DNA from: Acidobacteriota bacterium
Lineage (GTDB): Bacteria > Actinomycetota > Acidimicrobiia > Acidimicrobiales > SHLQ01
NCBI GenBank assembly: GCA_022562835.1
Contig: JADFOM010000143.1
Coordinates: 1-6,654, forward strand
Direction: 5' to 3'
DNA length: 6,654 bases
Each line of letters starts with the position of its first letter. Positions within the stretch are counted from its first letter, which is position 1. Both the position numbers and the translations under genes were made by a program. The notes under the pieces were generated by a model. That model did not search any database. It had not been told where the DNA came from and saw only the letters and a list, made by a program, of their open reading frames with translations. Shown in pieces: positions 5,996 to 6,654 of the stretch.

Positions 5996-6018
5996 CATCG
6001 CGGCACCTGGCCGCGGTG
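5996..6018 (+). promoter_or_regulatory. Stable hairpin just upstream of the beta-helix gene's ribosome site
   Basis: CATCGCGGC (5996-6004) pairs with GCCGCGGTG (6010-6018), nine pairs including one T-G wobble, around the 5-base loop ACCTG. It ends 5 bases before the ribosome site of the next gene (6024-6029). It could be a leader element affecting translation, mRNA stability or read-through; there is no U-run after it. Confidence 0.4.
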
Positions 6019-6033
6019 ATATGAGGAGACTTC

Positions 6034-6654
6034 ATGCGTAGATTCCTAAGCCTTTGCGCCGTCGTGGCCGTTGTTTCAGCCGCCCTGGTTTCAGTCTCGC
6101 CAGGCGCGGACGCGGCCAGCGCTACCTACACCGTCACGAACAAGAGCGGTGCCAACACCCCTGGCTCGCTTCGCAACGCAATCATCAAGGCATCGGCTGC
6201 GGGAAACGGCACCCAGACGATCAACATTAAGGTGACCGGCTTGATAAAGGTGGGGTCCTCACTAAATTATTCGGGCACCGGCAACCTGGTAATCAACGGC
6301 AACGGCATAACCCTCGACGGAATGGACAACGGCCGGGTCTTGCGGAGTGCCAGGGCGTCCGCGACGACAACACTTCGCAACCTGACGATCAAGGGCGGAT
6401 ACACCGCCAATCAAGGTGGAGCAATTCTCAACGTTGGAGACATGACGCTCGATCAAGTCGCGATCACGCAGAGTACGGCCGAACGGGGTGGCGGCGGGAT
6501 CGTGCACAGCGATGGCAAGCTGAGCATCCTGCGAAGCAAGATCATCGGCAACGTAGCCACAAACGATAAGCCAGGTGATGGGATTTTTAATCCGAACGGC
6601 GGCGGAGTCCTTGCGCCGACGAGCCTCGTCAAGATCGAGGAGAGCCTGATCCAG
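6034..6654 (+). CDS. Secreted right-handed beta-helix (CSLREA-like) repeat protein, 3' end outside window
   Basis: The frame is open from ATG 6034 to the window end (207 codons), so the C-terminus is missing. The ATG follows AGGAGA (6024-6029) with good spacing. Residues 1-30 form a signal peptide: basic MRR, hydrophobic FLSLCAVVAVVSAALVSV, and signal peptidase I sites ADA (25-27) or ASA (28-30). The mature start TYTVTNKSGANTPGSLRNAI is the leader block common to parallel beta-helix surface or secreted proteins (the GSLRxAI motif). It is followed by short repeating strands such as NLVINGNGITLDG, TLRNLTIKGG, GGAILNVGDMTLDQVAIT, GGGGIVHSDGKLSILRSKIIGN and GGGVLAPTSLVKIEESLI. The G-rich turn plus alternating hydrophobic strand every 20-25 residues is typical of pectate-lyase-like or polymorphic-membrane-protein-like coils. 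The role (adhesin, polysaccharide binding or lyase) cannot be told without the C-terminus. It has its own upstream gap of 178 bp and is probably a separate transcript. Confidence 0.82.
   Translation, partial: MRRFLSLCAVVAVVSAALVSVSPGADAASATYTVTNKSGANTPGSLRNAIIKASAAGNGTQTINIKVTGLIKVGSSLNYSGTGNLVINGNGITLDGMDNGRVLRSARASATTTLRNLTIKGGYTANQGGAILNVGDMTLDQVAITQSTAERGGGGIVHSDGKLSILRSKIIGNVATNDKPGDGIFNPNGGGVLAPTSLVKIEESLIQ

Noticed and set aside
5969..5998. Possible promoter TTGTAG / TTACAT before the beta-helix gene
   Set aside because: The -10-like hexamer matches the consensus poorly, and the choice of boxes is arbitrary without a mapped start site.
5532..6035. Minus-strand open frame (167 codons) over the BrkB gene end and the following gap
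   Set aside because: It is antisense to a recognisable membrane protein, and its own sequence has no domain, hydrophobic pattern or ribosome site that would support it.

Overview
The window is a stretch of moderately high-GC bacterial chromosome. Gene content (a thiolase of the SCP-x/lipid-transfer type, a crotonase, two short-chain dehydrogenases of the hydroxysteroid-dehydrogenase/FabG kind) and codon use suggest an actinobacterium with extensive lipid or steroid CoA metabolism. A mycobacterial relative or the Acidimicrobiia would fit, but that placement is inference. No RNA gene, CRISPR array, insertion sequence or phage gene was seen.

Left part (1-2514, all + strand): the C-terminal half of a thiolase-family lipid-transfer protein enters from outside the window and ends at 725. 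A sugar-phosphate nucleotidyltransferase-like gene follows (790-1626). A 91-bp gap then carries a striking 34-bp perfect palindrome built from phased TGAACCG half-sites, just upstream of an enoyl-CoA hydratase gene. That gene is split in two by a one-base frameshift near 2263 (1718-2266 and 2263-2514).

Middle part (2540-4109, - strand): reading leftwards, a tightly packed three-gene unit encodes a 54-residue putative membrane protein, an SDR oxidoreductase that overlaps it by an ATGA, and a 5'-deoxynucleotidase-like HAD hydrolase starting 5 bases after the SDR. It converges on the hydratase at about 2515-2539.

Right part (4246-6654, + strand): a second SDR, similar to FabG3/20-beta-hydroxysteroid dehydrogenases, is read divergently from the middle unit across a 136-bp promoter gap. 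It overlaps by GTGA a YihY/BrkB-family membrane protein (5016-5855). After a 178-bp gap with two hairpins comes the start of a secreted right-handed beta-helix protein, which runs off the window end.

Functionally, the thiolase, crotonase and both SDRs could all act on acyl-CoA or steroid-like substrates (hydration, alcohol/ketone oxidation, thiolysis or aldol cleavage). The nucleotidyltransferase, nucleotidase, BrkB protein and beta-helix protein have no obvious shared role with them. I see no clear novel multi-gene system. The most notable items are the large palindromic operator candidate, the split hydratase, and the small overlapping membrane-protein gene.
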